The notes under the pieces were generated by a model. It did no database searches and was not told the origin of the DNA. It saw only the letters and a program-made list of their open reading frames with translations. From Capitulum mitella (taxonomy: Eukaryota > Arthropoda > Thecostraca > Pollicipedomorpha > Pollicipedidae), in contig CP099849.1 of NCBI GenBank assembly GCA_030062745.1, positions 20,359,144-20,423,143 of the forward strand: a stretch of DNA of 64,000 nt. The letters are read 5' to 3'. Each line of letters starts with the position of its first letter. Position 1 is the stretch's first letter. Below, in pieces: positions 34,101 through 48,080 of this stretch. Both the position numbers and the translations under genes were made by a program.

Positions 34101-37100
34101 GTTAAAACAGGATTCGTCTATTTGTTTTCGGCAAAATAAAATTTCCGTTCTTTGTCCGGTCGATGGGTTGCATTCAGCCAGCTGTCAGTCGGCAAATTTA
34201 GATTAGATTGATCGACATTGGACTAATTAGCAATCGCCAAATTATGGGCATTCCACTAATTTACAATTGGCAAATTCTCATTCTGAATTTGACAACTGTC
34301 TTTCACTAATTAACAGTCAGTAAATTTACATTCGATTAACTGACATTTGATTTTTTGATGCTGGACTATTGGCATTCGGCACTTTGACACGCCGGCAAAA
34401 CGCAGTCATCATTTTGCCATTCGCCTTTTTGCGTTCGGCTTTTTCATGGTGAATGAAATAACATTCACCAAAATATCATTCGTCTATCGCATTGGGCAAA
34501 AAGACATCAGGCAAACAGACATTTTGACTGCTCACCTGGATACCAAAAAAAAACGCATTCGAAAGATTAGCCCGACGTCGTTGAAACTGTTCGACTTCCG
34601 TGCTCTCGAGCATCACTGGAGTCTTACCAGCGTCTTCCTCGTGTCCCCTCAGGCCAGCAGGTGGTGGAGGAGATCCTGGACGCGCAGAGGGCCGGCTGCC
34701 CGCCGGAGTATTTCAACATCAAAGTGCCGGAGGGTCACCGGTACCGGACGGAGCCGGGGCACAGCGAGCTGCCGTTCCTCCGGTCCCGATACGACATGGG
34801 ATCCACTGGGTTCGCCCCTAACTCGCCTCGCCAGCAGGTGCGGCGAGACGATGCGCGCCGACACTGTTTCCTGGACTGCACTGAACTGATTGATTATTCG
34901 GGCTCAGGGGTGCACCGGCTTCAAGGTCATTCGGCGCCCAGAATTCAAGCGAATTGAACTGACTTGCCCGAACTGACCGGACCGAACTCACCGAACTGAC
35001 TGCCCTTGGTTGGCTTGCCTGGCCTGACTGCTGGAACCGACGGATCTGAGCTTACTGATTCTGAACTGACCGACCCGAACTGTCTGGCCCGAACTGGCCA
35101 AACCGAGCTGACTGAACCGAACTTACTGACCTAAACTGACTGGCCTGGACTGACAGACCTAAACCCCCTGCCTGAACTGACCGAGCCAAACTGACAGAGT
35201 TGGACTGACTGACCCGAACTTACCAAACAGAGCTTACTGGTCTAAAATTGCTTGCCTGAACTGACTGAACTGAGCTTACTAGTCTGAACTGACCGAATCC
35301 AACTGCCAGGCCGGGACTGACTGAGCAAATCTGGCCGATCAGAGCATACTGACCTGGACCGACTGAACTAAACTTACTGGTCTGAACTGACTGACTTGAA
35401 ATGACAGACCTGAACAGACCGATGTGAACGACTTGACCATTCCTCGTGGGATAACGGATCTTTGTGCAATGCTTTCTTTAGTGCGGAACCGAGCTAACGT
35501 TATTGGCCAGATGTTCCGTGGAAGTTTACTATTCTGGAAACAAAACTTCAAAAGACCGTTTTAAATGTTTCTGAAGTACGAATTTCAATTTCGCAATACT
35601 TCGCCTGCATTATGTTGTTGACCTCTCTCACCCTCTCCATCCCTGTTCTACTCGTCTTACTCTACCTATCATTGCGTCTGCGTACCTGCCTGCTTACTAC
35701 ACATCCGTTTTTCGCTCCAGCTTTCTCCTCACCTGCCCACGTCGTTTTCGCCCTCGCAACCACATCTGACCGGACGACCGCCGCCAGCTGAACGAGATCA
35801 CGCCCTGGCTGGACGGCGGCCTGACGTACGGCACCACCAAGGCCTGGGCCGACGTGCTGCGGACGTTCGCCAACGGCACGCAGGCGCCGCGCGGCCTGCT
35901 CGCCTGGAGCGGCGATCCGTTTCGCGGCTTCCCCGAGCGCAACGCGGTCCGCCTGCCCATGGCCAACCCGCCGCCGCCGACGCAACACGAGCTCTTCACG
36001 CGCCGCCACCGGACGGCGCCGGTCGACCGGTTTTGGAGTGAGTCTGCCGCGGCCGGCGGCGGCGAGCGACAGTAGCGCAGCTGCGGGGCCGGGGGGGGAC
36101 ATCAGAGCGGCTGCTTGACCCTCCACCATTATGATCAGAGGCTTCCAAAAATCGGCGGTTACGGAAACTGCGTTGTTTGAAAGACAAAACTCTTTTGAAG
36201 CTTAAAAACAATGCACTTTTGTTTTCCGTTTTAATCTCCAGCTGAGCGTTATTTAACAAGGCCAATTTTGCCGTGTTTGTAGCAAAATGGTATGAGGTTG
36301 AGCCTTTTTATCTAGTGTTGTGCACACACACGAAAGTGCTCGCTAAGCCACCGGTGACGAGGTCGACTTGTTCGCGGTCGGCCCACCACTGAGGCGCGGG
36401 CATGCTCAGAGGCGGCCGACGCTTCTAGCGCTCCACCGGCAATGGTTGCAACAGTGTCGGAAACGACAGAGCCCCACTGTGCGACTTCGTGCCTCACAGC
36501 GGACCTCGCGCCGACACTATTTCTTCTGCGTGCCGTGATTCCTTCTGTTCGTCAAAAACGTTGATACTTACTTTTACTTGGGACCAGTAAATGATGGAAG
36601 TGTGTTTTTTCTTTTTTAGGATTTTTTAGGGAGTAAAACTGAAGTATCTGAGTGGTCGGAATATCTTAAGTTGGATTGTTTGCAAGGTACATCTCCAGTT
36701 AATTTCGTCCTCAGGAAGGACGCTACAGATTTTATTTTTGTCAAACCTTAGAACATTTTTGACGGAATCCATGAACACGATTTCGTGCACTTTGTCACGC
36801 TGGTCTTCAAACGGCTTGAGGAAATGGATGACCATCGTTTATCCTGATGTTCCGTGCCATGCTGATTTCTTACGTCGTCCTGTCAGCAGATGAGGTACTG
36901 ACATTACGAAAAACTGAAACATTACAACACGTTTCCGTTCAATTAGACGCTGGTAATGATCGTCTAAAATTAACTATGGGAAACGGCTGCCCTTCAGTCG
37001 TGTATGACAGGCTTACTCCACTCTGCAGTGCTCGGAAACCCCCGCGGGAACGAGAATCCTTTCCTGCTGACATTTGGCGTCCTGTGGATGCGATGGCACA

Positions 37101-39157
37101 ACCACGTGGCTGCGTTTCTTGCTGTGCGCCATCCGGACTGGTCAGGTGAGCTTGAAAAGCTGCAACTGGGAGGATAGCTGGGCTTATCGCGCGTGATCGC
37201 GGCGAAAATGATCGCTCTTGGGACGAACTGCGCATTGGGGCTTCACGTCCATTTTGCATGTCTATGGATAATTTCCTTGAGCCGAACTTTGTCATGATGG
37301 TGCAACGGGTCTGTGCAACCCTTGCGGAAGAATAGTTGCTGCTGAGTTTTCCGTGTCTGTTTTGCTTCTGTTTTTGTTCGGGAAACTTAAGGGAAAGGAG
37401 AGCAGAAACAACTTGAAAGCCTGCGTTAAACACGACGGGGCTGCGAAAATAATCCACTCGACGTCTCAAAAGGATATGAAGCATTCAAATCATCACTTCA
37501 TGGAAAAGATGTTCGATGGTACGCGCAGTTCTCAGTGACGCAGCCGCAGGCCAGAGGCCATTGTTCGTCACCTTTCCTATGTGCGCCAGATGAACGTGTG
37601 TTCAACGAGGCACGCAAATGGACCATCGCCACACACCAGCACATAGTAGTCAACGAGTGGCTGCCGCGCTGGCTGGGTCAGCCGCTTGACTCGTACAAGG
37701 GTGAGTGCTTTACGAAGTTCGAAAACTTTTCTACATCGATGGCTCAAGAGGCTGTAGCGACAGCTGTCGCACCGTCCTTTCCCTTTAATAAAGAGAACTC
37801 TTGCTTGCTTGCTTGTTAATCGTGCTGGCAATGGTTTCCTCGGACCGCAAACTGCGTTTGCAATACATACGACGAGATGCTCTCTCTAAAACGCAGATGG
37901 CCGTCCGCTGCGACGTGGCCCTCGCTAGCAGTACGTGCCGCCGCTATGCAGTCAACATTCTTCTGAGTCTAGCGTCCTGCGATGCGTACACACGCACCGC
38001 TGTCCGCTCGCTCCACGCAGCGAAGAATGTAGATTGTGAGTCGGCGTATATTATCCCGCGCAGAGCTGAGTTTAACTCGACTGGACTGAGCTCAAGTCGC
38101 CTGGCCGTCCCCGCCTCCAGCGCCTTAAACAGAAATGGCTTCCAGAGCCTTCCGATGGGCTCTTCACTCCCAGCCGTTTTAGACGTCCTCGTCCTGGTCT
38201 AGCAGGGCTAACGCAGCCGCTTGACGTTTGCTTCTCGCGGACTTCTTTGTCGTATCTGGCGTCACCTGCCTTTGATTGGCCGGTGGCATATGATGTCACA
38301 CACAAGGCCACAGGCACCGGCGGCCGCACTACGCAGCGCGTGGGAAGACACCGAGTGCGGCCCAGTGTAACAGTATGTTCGTCCTTTCCTCCCTCCCTCC
38401 TTCTGACCATCCCTTCCATTTCCCTATCTTCGTCCTCTCCCATTCTTTCTATCGTTCTCTCCTTTCTTTCTTTCTTTCCTTTTCGCCGTCCCTCTCTGCG
38501 CCTTACTCGATCTGGCGTCTTCCTTGGCCAGCAGGGACGTGTTTAGAAATTGGCCAACGTGGATGTCATCATGTTACAGGGTTGTCGCCAATTTTAGGGA
38601 CGCCAATGCATGTGGTGGGGACGGGGAAGGCAGCTGAAGTTCTAAGAAATGTCGTCATGTACCTATTTTTTATATTTCAACGTGTAAAGATTGTGCAGAG
38701 AAATCACCCCGCGTCGCCCGGGCTGGCAGGCAGACACTTTCCGTCATTACACTATGCCTTAGCTTATTTTTAGCTCCCAGGGCACATGATACTGCGGTGG
38801 CAGTGGCACGATCTCAACCACCAAACTGCCGACATGCATGACCAAACGCGACACAGGGGAGCCAATCGTTGCATGCGCGTGGTTCGCGACGTTACATAAG
38901 TGCAGCACCTAGATGAGAATTTCAGCCTTCCCTGCATCTAATTTCCCTAGTGATACTAAGTGCTGCAGGTTCCCTAATTCTACACATTTGGCGCTCTACA
39001 TTTCAAACAGATTAAAGCGGTACCCGGTAACCATTAATCGTCCTTGCTCAAATGACACCATTACATTGGGCACCCAGGCTAACAAACCATGCCGCTCTAC
39101 TTCGACGCATCAATCATCCAGCGCAGAAACAGATGCTGATAGTGGTGCTCGACGGTG

Positions 39158-39220
<63 letters not shown>

Positions 39221-42200
39221 CACAAAGTTATAATGTATAGATTATATAATTATATTATATACATTAAATATGCATATATATACTACGTAGGCATGGCTGC
39301 ATTGCAAATCACAGCTCCCTAGGGGTAGCCCCTCAAGAGTTTCGGGGCGCCTTTTGGCTCCATAGGGGTCCATCCAACCATCGGGACACATTTTCGGACC
39401 CCATCTGCGCCGTTGGAAGCTTCGTGGGCGACCTTCGGGGAGTTCTGGAGCCCTTCTGTTCATAAGGGCTTTCTTTGAACCCTCGGGACAGGTTTTCATG
39501 TGTCAGTGGCGCCGTTTGAGTCACTGGGGGCGCCCCACCAGGTTTTGGGACGCCAAGACTCTTTAGGGCGTCCTTCTAGCTATCAAAACATATTTTCAGA
39601 CGATGTGGACACCATTCGAGTCCCCTGGTCTGAGACGACCTTTACCTTTCAGTAAGTTCTTCTAGACATCGGAAAATGATTTCAGACCACAGGGACACCC
39701 CCTGAGCCCTCTGGGACGCTCCCTTTGTGTTTAAGGCGTCCTTTTATTTTATTTTATTTTTTTTAGAAGATCCTTCTGGACCTGGGACATATTTTAGACG
39801 CCGGCAACGGCCTTTGGGCCGTCGGAGTGCCCTCCAGGGTTTGACACGACCTTTTATTCCAAGGAATAAAACTGAGTCAAGCTAAAATTTAGACGTCCTT
39901 TTTGCCATAGGGACGTATCTCCAAACCTCAGGCGCACTCTTTGGACATATCGGAGCGGCCTGAACCATCGGGGACGCCCCTCCAGTGGTTGGGACGCCCT
40001 TTTATTATTCAGGGCGCCTTTCTATCCCAGGGTCATAGACTACAGGGGTGCTCAAATGAGCCCTCGGAAAGTACCCTTCCAGTCAGAGGGTTTGGGACGC
40101 TCTTCTCTTCTTCGTGGTGACCTTCTAGACATCGGGACATATTTTCAGTTCACAGAGGCGCCTTTTCAACCCCCCCGCCGGACACCCGCTAGGGTTTAAG
40201 GCGCCCTTTGGAGCTGAACATGCCATCGGGACGTGTTCGGACCTCAGGGGCCTTCTTTGAGCTCTCGGGAGGGGGAGACCATACGGGATTTGGGACGCCC
40301 ATGGGTCTTCATGATCTTAGTTGTGTTTAGTTGTTGATTTTCTTCCCATCCCCGGGATATTTTTAGACCTCTTGACCTTGACCTTAGACTTAGACCTTGA
40401 CCTTGAAAAATATTTTTAGACCTATTTTTGGCCCTTCGAGCCCCCGAGATCATAATTCCAGGTTCTGCGCCCTATTCTCCAGCAAACAGTGTTCCTGTCA
40501 GGAGCGCCTCGGGCTCTCAAGCGGGCGCCATGGCCTGATGGCATCCCCCTGTTTGACGACTGACGGCACGCCCCTGCTTGAGTAAATTAAATTATATTAT
40601 TGAATACGATTTAATCCACATATAATTTACTTAATTTCAATCCCAATATAATTTACTGTGATCTCTATTCACACAGGATACGACGACTCCGTGGATCCTC
40701 AGATCACGCACGTCTTCCAGTCGGCTGCTATGCGTTTCGGCCATACGCTGGTGACATCTGGCGTCTACTTGAGAAACTACAGCCGCGATGGGTGCGGTCT
40801 CGAGTCTTACGGCTTTCTGTCAGGAGCTAACCACTCGGACATCAATGGAGTTCGGACATGCAACTCCTTTTGGAGACCGCAGGTATGGTGCCGAGACTTC
40901 GGGTTTGGTGTTCATCAGTGAGAAGATCTTAATCGGACCGCGTATGGTATTAATGAAGCTCGGTTTGAGATGCCGGCTTCGTGCTGCACGCAGGCTTTAT
41001 GTGATCCGCTCCCAAATACTCACAAAATTCACGATCACGGTTCTGAGGTGCCGAAGGTTCTGAACTCCAAATCAAAGTGAGGCGAAAGCTCTTGTTGGGT
41101 TGGTTGCATAGATGATATTTGTTCCAGGTGCTCTGATATGAGACGGTCATAACTTTATGCATAAATGACTTTGAGGCTGGAATAATATTAACGAATGTTT
41201 ACCGGTCGCGACGCCCGAAGAGACGTAAAATACTGCCGTAGACCTAGAAATGTGGTCAAAATGAGGTCCTAACATAGATAGTGCTATTAGCCCTGATCAA
41301 CTGTTGCTCGTTTCAGCAACTTTAGTTTCACAAGCGTTTAAAACGTCTGTGAGTCGACTGCGTGGGAATCCCTTGCCCTCGCCGGCGCCGCGTATGCCGC
41401 TTAGGTCAGCGACAGCGGATCCTCTCCGGAGATAGAGGGACAAGGCAGTTTTTTAACTCGTTCCTTCCCATGCAACGCCACACGGTTAATGTAAGGTTCT
41501 GACCGGAGATGGGGAGAAGGGCAGCTGCTCCCTCTGTCCCCAAATCCGCCGTCCTGGCTTTGGTCTCAACCCACTTCACCAACGACTGATCGCAGACAAA
41601 TTTATGGCTTTTCAGCAGACCTCAGGCCGCCGGAACGGCCGACAGTATTTCTTGACTCAGTAGTGCCGGAACCATCCTATTTTGTGACGTGAGACATGAA
41701 AATGACATGCCGTTGCCACTGAATGACTGCGCTTTAATTAAATAGACTGCATTGCATGCTGCCATCAGTTAACTGTCGGAGAACGTGAAAAGATTCATAA
41801 CGAATTGGACCGGTATCGAAGTGGAAATTGTTGCGAAGCACATAGCAGCACAATAGGTACGGTGGGTACGGGGCACTAGTTCCTTCCACAAATTGTCTGG
41901 GCATCCCGGCAGGCACGTTGCTTGCGTTGATACGGCCTTTTGAAGTTTCGGACGAAATTCCTCGTGGGTCCTCTCCTCTGTTTACCTCAAGTCCTTGAAA
42001 ATGAATATCCAATAATCTGGTGTTTGAAGGGGTTGCTGAGTGGAAAACGGAAAAAACTCTGGTAGCGCCGCTGGACCTGGTGGTGTGGTTGTTGACATGC
42101 TGAAAGTTTACGCCGCAATGTATGCGGAGCTTGAGCCCCGGGATTCTCTTCCTCCTTTCCCGGCGGTCTTTAGGGGTAAACTGTGATCCAACTGTTATCA

Positions 42201-45200
42201 TTGTTGGCAGCGCTCTGTCACCTGCTAACAACGCGTAACACTTGGCCAGAAAATGATTTTTCGCAACATTTTGGAGACGATATCCATAGACTTTGCCGTC
42301 GCTCCCTGGTCACGGCCCGCGCTCATGACCGCGTCATTTGCCAACAACGGTCAGAACTCGCCCTCCCCCCCATGGGTCACTGGGAGGGAAGGAGGGGAGA
42401 ATTTTTGGACAGTCGAAATGCAAACTCCGCCCATGGTCTTGACAGACAGAAGAGTTCGCAACTTTATTATCAGTAAAGTGATTTTTTTACTTTCCCACTC
42501 GATATTTTGTTATGCGGAAACTTTCTTTCGATACCAGCCTGTACCATGTTCCTCGGTCATTTGGGGGTATTTTGTTTTCCGATAATGTACCATATCTATG
42601 TTGATCGGGACCGATGTTTCTCCGGTTCGATATTTTGCGCTTGTTGCTTTTCGTTCGATATTTTATCCAACGATATTTTCCCATTTCGATAAATATCCCC
42701 ATTCTATATTCATCCATGTTGCATTTTCCTTTGGTATTTTTCCAGTTCGGTATCTGTCTCCGCACTTATTTATCCTTATCGGTATTCTGCTTTCAACATA
42801 TTGCTTTCGATATTTTTCCATTCGATATCTTACTATATGCTTTTTGTCTAGCAGCCATTTAATTCCACACGGAACCAGAATCAGGTCAACATTCATAACT
42901 GGTTATGTAATTTGCTTTCTTCAGCGCGTTGAATTAAATTCCCGTGACAAAACATGAGCATCAGAACGACTGAAAACTGAGGATTGAAAGTTCTCTCGTG
43001 CACATCTCGGCATTGGATTACTCAAGATTTGCGCGCGATCAAATCCACCGTCGTGGTGGCCGCGTCCCTACACCCCGGCGTCTGACTTTGCGACCCCTTA
43101 ACCTTGTGGCCTTGACGTCCGACACAAGACCTGTGAGCCGGCGTCTGCGCCTTTCCCCGACGGGACCCCTTCAGCAGTGCCTGCTGCGTCTGACCTGCAA
43201 CCTCGAATGTCGCAGGAACCGCTGGCAAAGTACGACATCGACCGCATGCTGATGGGCATGTCCCTGCAGTCGACGGAGAGCGAGGACAACATCATCGTCA
43301 ACGACCTACGAGGTCAGCGACCCGTCATTTGCGTGAAATCAATCTGAAGGGGCCTCAGACTTTGATGGCCATGTATTTTGGAATTTTGGAACTGTGCTTA
43401 AGAAGTGTCAGCTGATTTTTGTATACAAGCCCATCTCTGGAATTGTCTTGCGTCCCATGGTGTAGGAAACCAGAAACCGTAGGTAGTATGCTGCGATGAT
43501 GGAGGGCCTGCCACATTTTGAAGCAGTTCGTTTCCCGCAGCATAAAAGCTCTAAAATTAAAAAAGATAAAAAGCAGAAAAAGTGGAGAGGAAAGGCGTGG
43601 TTCCATGCCCCCTATTACTCCGTTGCATACAGGGGTGTAGAATTGGGGCAATTTTCGTCGTGAAAAAATAGATTCATCAAGCCCTAAATTGTGGCAATGA
43701 TCACGTATTTAGCGCAATTTGCTTTATAAAGCAGGGGAACATATGAACGCGTCAAGATATTGGTAGGGAAGTCCATACCAATAATTTCCTTTGGTATGGA
43801 AAGTTCCATATCAGAGGTATACAAAGTTACGCCCCTAGTTGCATGGATCTACAAATTAGCCTGTGAGTCGCTCCGACTGCGATCCGCCTTGAAAACCCAA
43901 AACATTTCGACTCCCTGTCCGCACATTGTTCCCACTCAACCCGAACTTTTCCGCGCGAAAGGCGGCGCGCGCCTGGCCTGTTGTGCCGGCTGCCGCCGCC
44001 AGATGGCCGGCGGCCGGACCGGTGAGCCCTGCCCGCCCCCAGGCGACGTGTTCGGCCCGCTGGACTTTTCGCGACGCGACCTGATGGCGGTCAACATCCA
44101 GCGCGGCCGCGACCACGGCCTGCCCGACTACCTGACAGCGCGGCGCGAGTACGGCCTGCCCCCGGTCGACTTCGACAACTTCATCGACGTCACCGGCTCC
44201 CAGGTGGAGCCGGAGGTGAGCGGGAGGCGCCGGCGGCCCCGCAGCGCCGGTGCCGGTGTCCGCGCCGCGCAGCGCTGCTCTGCGACGAGCTGAGGTTGTG
44301 AATGGCCTCGGGAACGGGCTGGTGCTTGGTTCGTCTGAAGTGAATCGGTCTGCCGCGTGATTCAGTGGGCTGGGAGTCGATTCTGATTTTGTTTCTTAGT
44401 AGCGTTTAAGAAGATGGATGCATTCAGTTCTGGTTCAGGGATGATTAAATGACAACAGTACTGTGACTCGATTCTGATTCGCATTCACTGCCCTTCCAAG
44501 TGAACAGATTCTGGCTACGATTCACGGCAAGTGCGAAGTTTCCAAATCGATCCGAAATCGATTCGAATCGATTCAGGATGGAGCACAAGCCTGTTCTGGA
44601 TCTCGGGCGAGCGGTGGAAACCGAACCCGCCACGGCCGGTCAGGGAGGCCAGCTGACCAGCTCGCCGGGGCGGCCCCAGGTGATCGCCCGGCTGAAGGAG
44701 GTGTACGGAGGATCGATGGCAGAGGTGGACATCTGGGCCGGCGGCCTGCTGGAGACTTCCGACCGCCCCGGCCAGCTGTTCAGCGCCGTCATCCGGGACC
44801 AGTTCGAACGGATCCGCAACGCCGACCGCTTCTGGTTCGAAAACGTCCGCAACGGGTGAGCGCCGGCCGCGCCATCCCGCGGGCGGGAAGTGAGAGCGAC
44901 GTGTGTGCCGGGAAAGCGGATCTGCGTTACCGGGGAATCGATTTCGAACTCGACTCGTGGTCTGCTCAGTCGATTCTGATTCTGATCCAGCGCGGTTGTA
45001 CAAAACTGAATCGATTTCGACACCGATTCAAAGCGAGATGAGTCGATTCCGGGATCGATTCCACTTAGGTTTATTGGATTGGAATAAGCCATTGTAATCA
45101 ATTTCAGGTCCTATTCCGCAACTATTCAGCTTGTGACTTAACTTCTACTCTAATTCCGGCAGCTATCAGTGGAATCGATTTCGATTCGGACTCCGACCGA

Positions 45201-48038
45201 AACGGAATGGATTCCGGATTAGATTCTGATCCCGATGGAATCGAACACAAATCTGCAGAAAAATCGTTTCAGGAAAAGCAAAACGAGAGAATAAACTGAA
45301 GAAAAGCAGATGAATTAAGATTCTCGTCGTTGGCAGCTTTAACATTGACCCAGTGGAAGTACACCCGTTTGCCGAACACGTGCCGTAAATACAGAGGTAT
45401 CGATTTACATTCTTTTGCGGGGACCATCTCCCATTTGGATCTCGGCCCCTGCAGATCACTGGGGTTTTCGGCGCCAGGGGGGCCCAATCAGCCGTCATGG
45501 GGCCCACCTGGCCTCCAAAGGGATCTTAGCCCATTTCCCCTACCCCCTTGGCTACGCCACGGTGTCCATGCAAGGTGCTCTGGTCACTCCCTATCTCAGA
45601 GGACGCAAAACCACACCACTGTGATCGGCAACGCAGTTGGTGCAGCATTGGCCTCCCCGTCCTGGCAAGACGGATTTGAATAGTCTCGGCGTTCGATATT
45701 CGGCCCAATGGTCAGCTGGCCGTTGGGCAAAAGAAGGTCAAGCTGACAGCCACACGGGCCCCTTGGCGGCACGTTAAACTTTTGCCACAAAATCAGCCTT
45801 TACCTCGAACTGCTCGATCGGATGTAGGGGTCGAGTCTGCGCAACGAGCTATGCTTAGCATGGGCTCCGATTCCTAGCCTCACTCCAACAACCATTCGAA
45901 TGAAATTTATAAAAAATGGAAGAATGGTTCATCGGTTTGCCCGCGTCTTGTTTCCTACGGCTGCCCACGGGCCGCCCTCGATTCACCGCCAAAACGATGG
46001 CTTCTAGATTAGTGCAGCCAGATACGAAACAAGAAGGCCAATTTGGGACGTGATTCCGATGGTGCCGCAAGGCGTCACCCAGAGGGCAAAAACGTCATGC
46101 AAGAGAGATGACTTCTCTTCGCAGACCTGCCACACCTGAAGATATTGGTTTGTGTCGGCAGGACGAACCATTTTAAGAGAAACTTGTTTTTTTTTTTTAA
46201 TATGGACCGTGAGCAGAACCAATATGTGTTAGGTAATCTGCGGGCAAAAAGCATGGGGGGGCCGAGCTCAACATTGAGAGGGGGCCGAAGGCCCATCCAA
46301 AAGCATATAAATCGACAATTATGCTTAGGGGAACGTGAAGAACGACGGAGTTGGTTATGGGATTGTCTGTTTCCTTGTATCTTGGACATTGTTCAGGCTG
46401 CGGAAGGAGCTTATGCCGATAAAGAATAAACTAAAATAAAACAAAATAAACAGTGTCTGTTCTTCTTGCTCCCAGGCGATTTACCGAAAAAGAAATCAAC
46501 CATATCAAGCAACTCACCATGTATGACATCATCATGTCGGTTACTTCCATGGAAGAACAAGACATTCTTCCGGACCCGTTCTTGGTCATGATGGAAGGTA
46601 AGAAGCGAGAATGGTGGGCTGTAATAGCTTAGCCAGTGAGGAGGTCGGAGGGGACAGTTGACTCCCTTTGGGGTCAGAGGTACAAAAAATGGTTAGCATC
46701 ATAAATTATTTGTCTACCGAAATGACGAAATCGTTTTAAATTAAAAAAAGTGATGTTCTTGTATGTACAACAGAGGTATCAAGGTGTGCCTTTTGATCAG
46801 GTCAGTCTCCCCTTTGGAATAAAATGGCAAGAACAGTACCTGTTAGGGTTTTTTTATTTTAGCCTTGACCCCCGTAGGAAAATCCTGCCTACGCTCCAAG
46901 TGGGCTGTCTTGAAGGGGGTTGTAAGTCCTGCTGTCTCTCTCGCTGTTAGATCCGTAGTTGGCGACGTGCCCCTGCGTGCATCATTGAATGGACATGCAT
47001 TTGTCGAGAAAGTTTTGATATATGCAGAATTATCGGTGGGAAGCTTGTCGGAATTCTCCTACCACGTTAAAGAGAGCGGGCTGGCGGCAGGACGGGATGG
47101 TGGTCAGTAAGTTTCCCGAAGAAGACATTGAAAGATGCTTCTTTTTTACGACGGCCAAAATTTAACGACGGATGTTTTAAAATGCGAAAAATATTCAGAG
47201 CACCACAGTTTGTTAATTCAGCAGGTACATAGCGGAATGCGATAACTCTGGGCTTCTGAACGACGTTTCTGGTTTTCACCATTTCATTCTGTCTTGCTGT
47301 AAAGCGTTTACTCAGTTTTTACAATTTAGGCATCGCTTGAATGTAACTGTCTTAGCTGGCGTTTCAAAGTGACGGTCATTCAAACCGTCACGTTAAATAC
47401 AGCATGGCTAGGAGCAATGGAGCATGTCAACGTGCTGTTCCAGACATCGGGGAAATGTCATGGCACCGGAACAACACCCATCGTTTCTTCGCCCTCTTCA
47501 GTGCGGCATCGCGCGTAGCGCCCGTGTCCCGGCCTCTCACACCATCCGCCCGCTTCGCAGGCAACAACGATCTCTCCGCCACCTGCCGGAGATACCTGTC
47601 ATACAGCGGCCACCTGCGCACCACAGAGTGCACGCGAGACGGCCGGAACGTCAGCTGCGAGTTCCTCCACCCGCTGGGCTCGCTGGACGCGCCACTGGAG
47701 CCTTGCTCGCCGCCGCGCACCTACGACTATTTCTCCGGCAGCGAGATCTCCTTCCCGCTCACGTTCCTGGCCGCCTTCCTGGCCGTCTGCGGTGAGCGCC
47801 CAACTGTTCTGTGCGAGCCGGATGGATGGTGCTAGCCGGGAGTGGACGCGAGGGTACGGTGGACTGAGAGCTGCCTGGTGGACGAGATGATTTTGTTCGG
47901 TAAGGTAGGCGCAGCCTTTTTGCACTACACAGTGTACGTGGCCACAGGAGTGTAACTTTATGTCAGTTTGTGAGTGCACATGCGCCCACAAACCAAAAAA
48001 CAGTTTATGACCCCAAAAAACAGTGGTTGGACGCTTTC

Positions 48039-48080
<42 letters not shown>

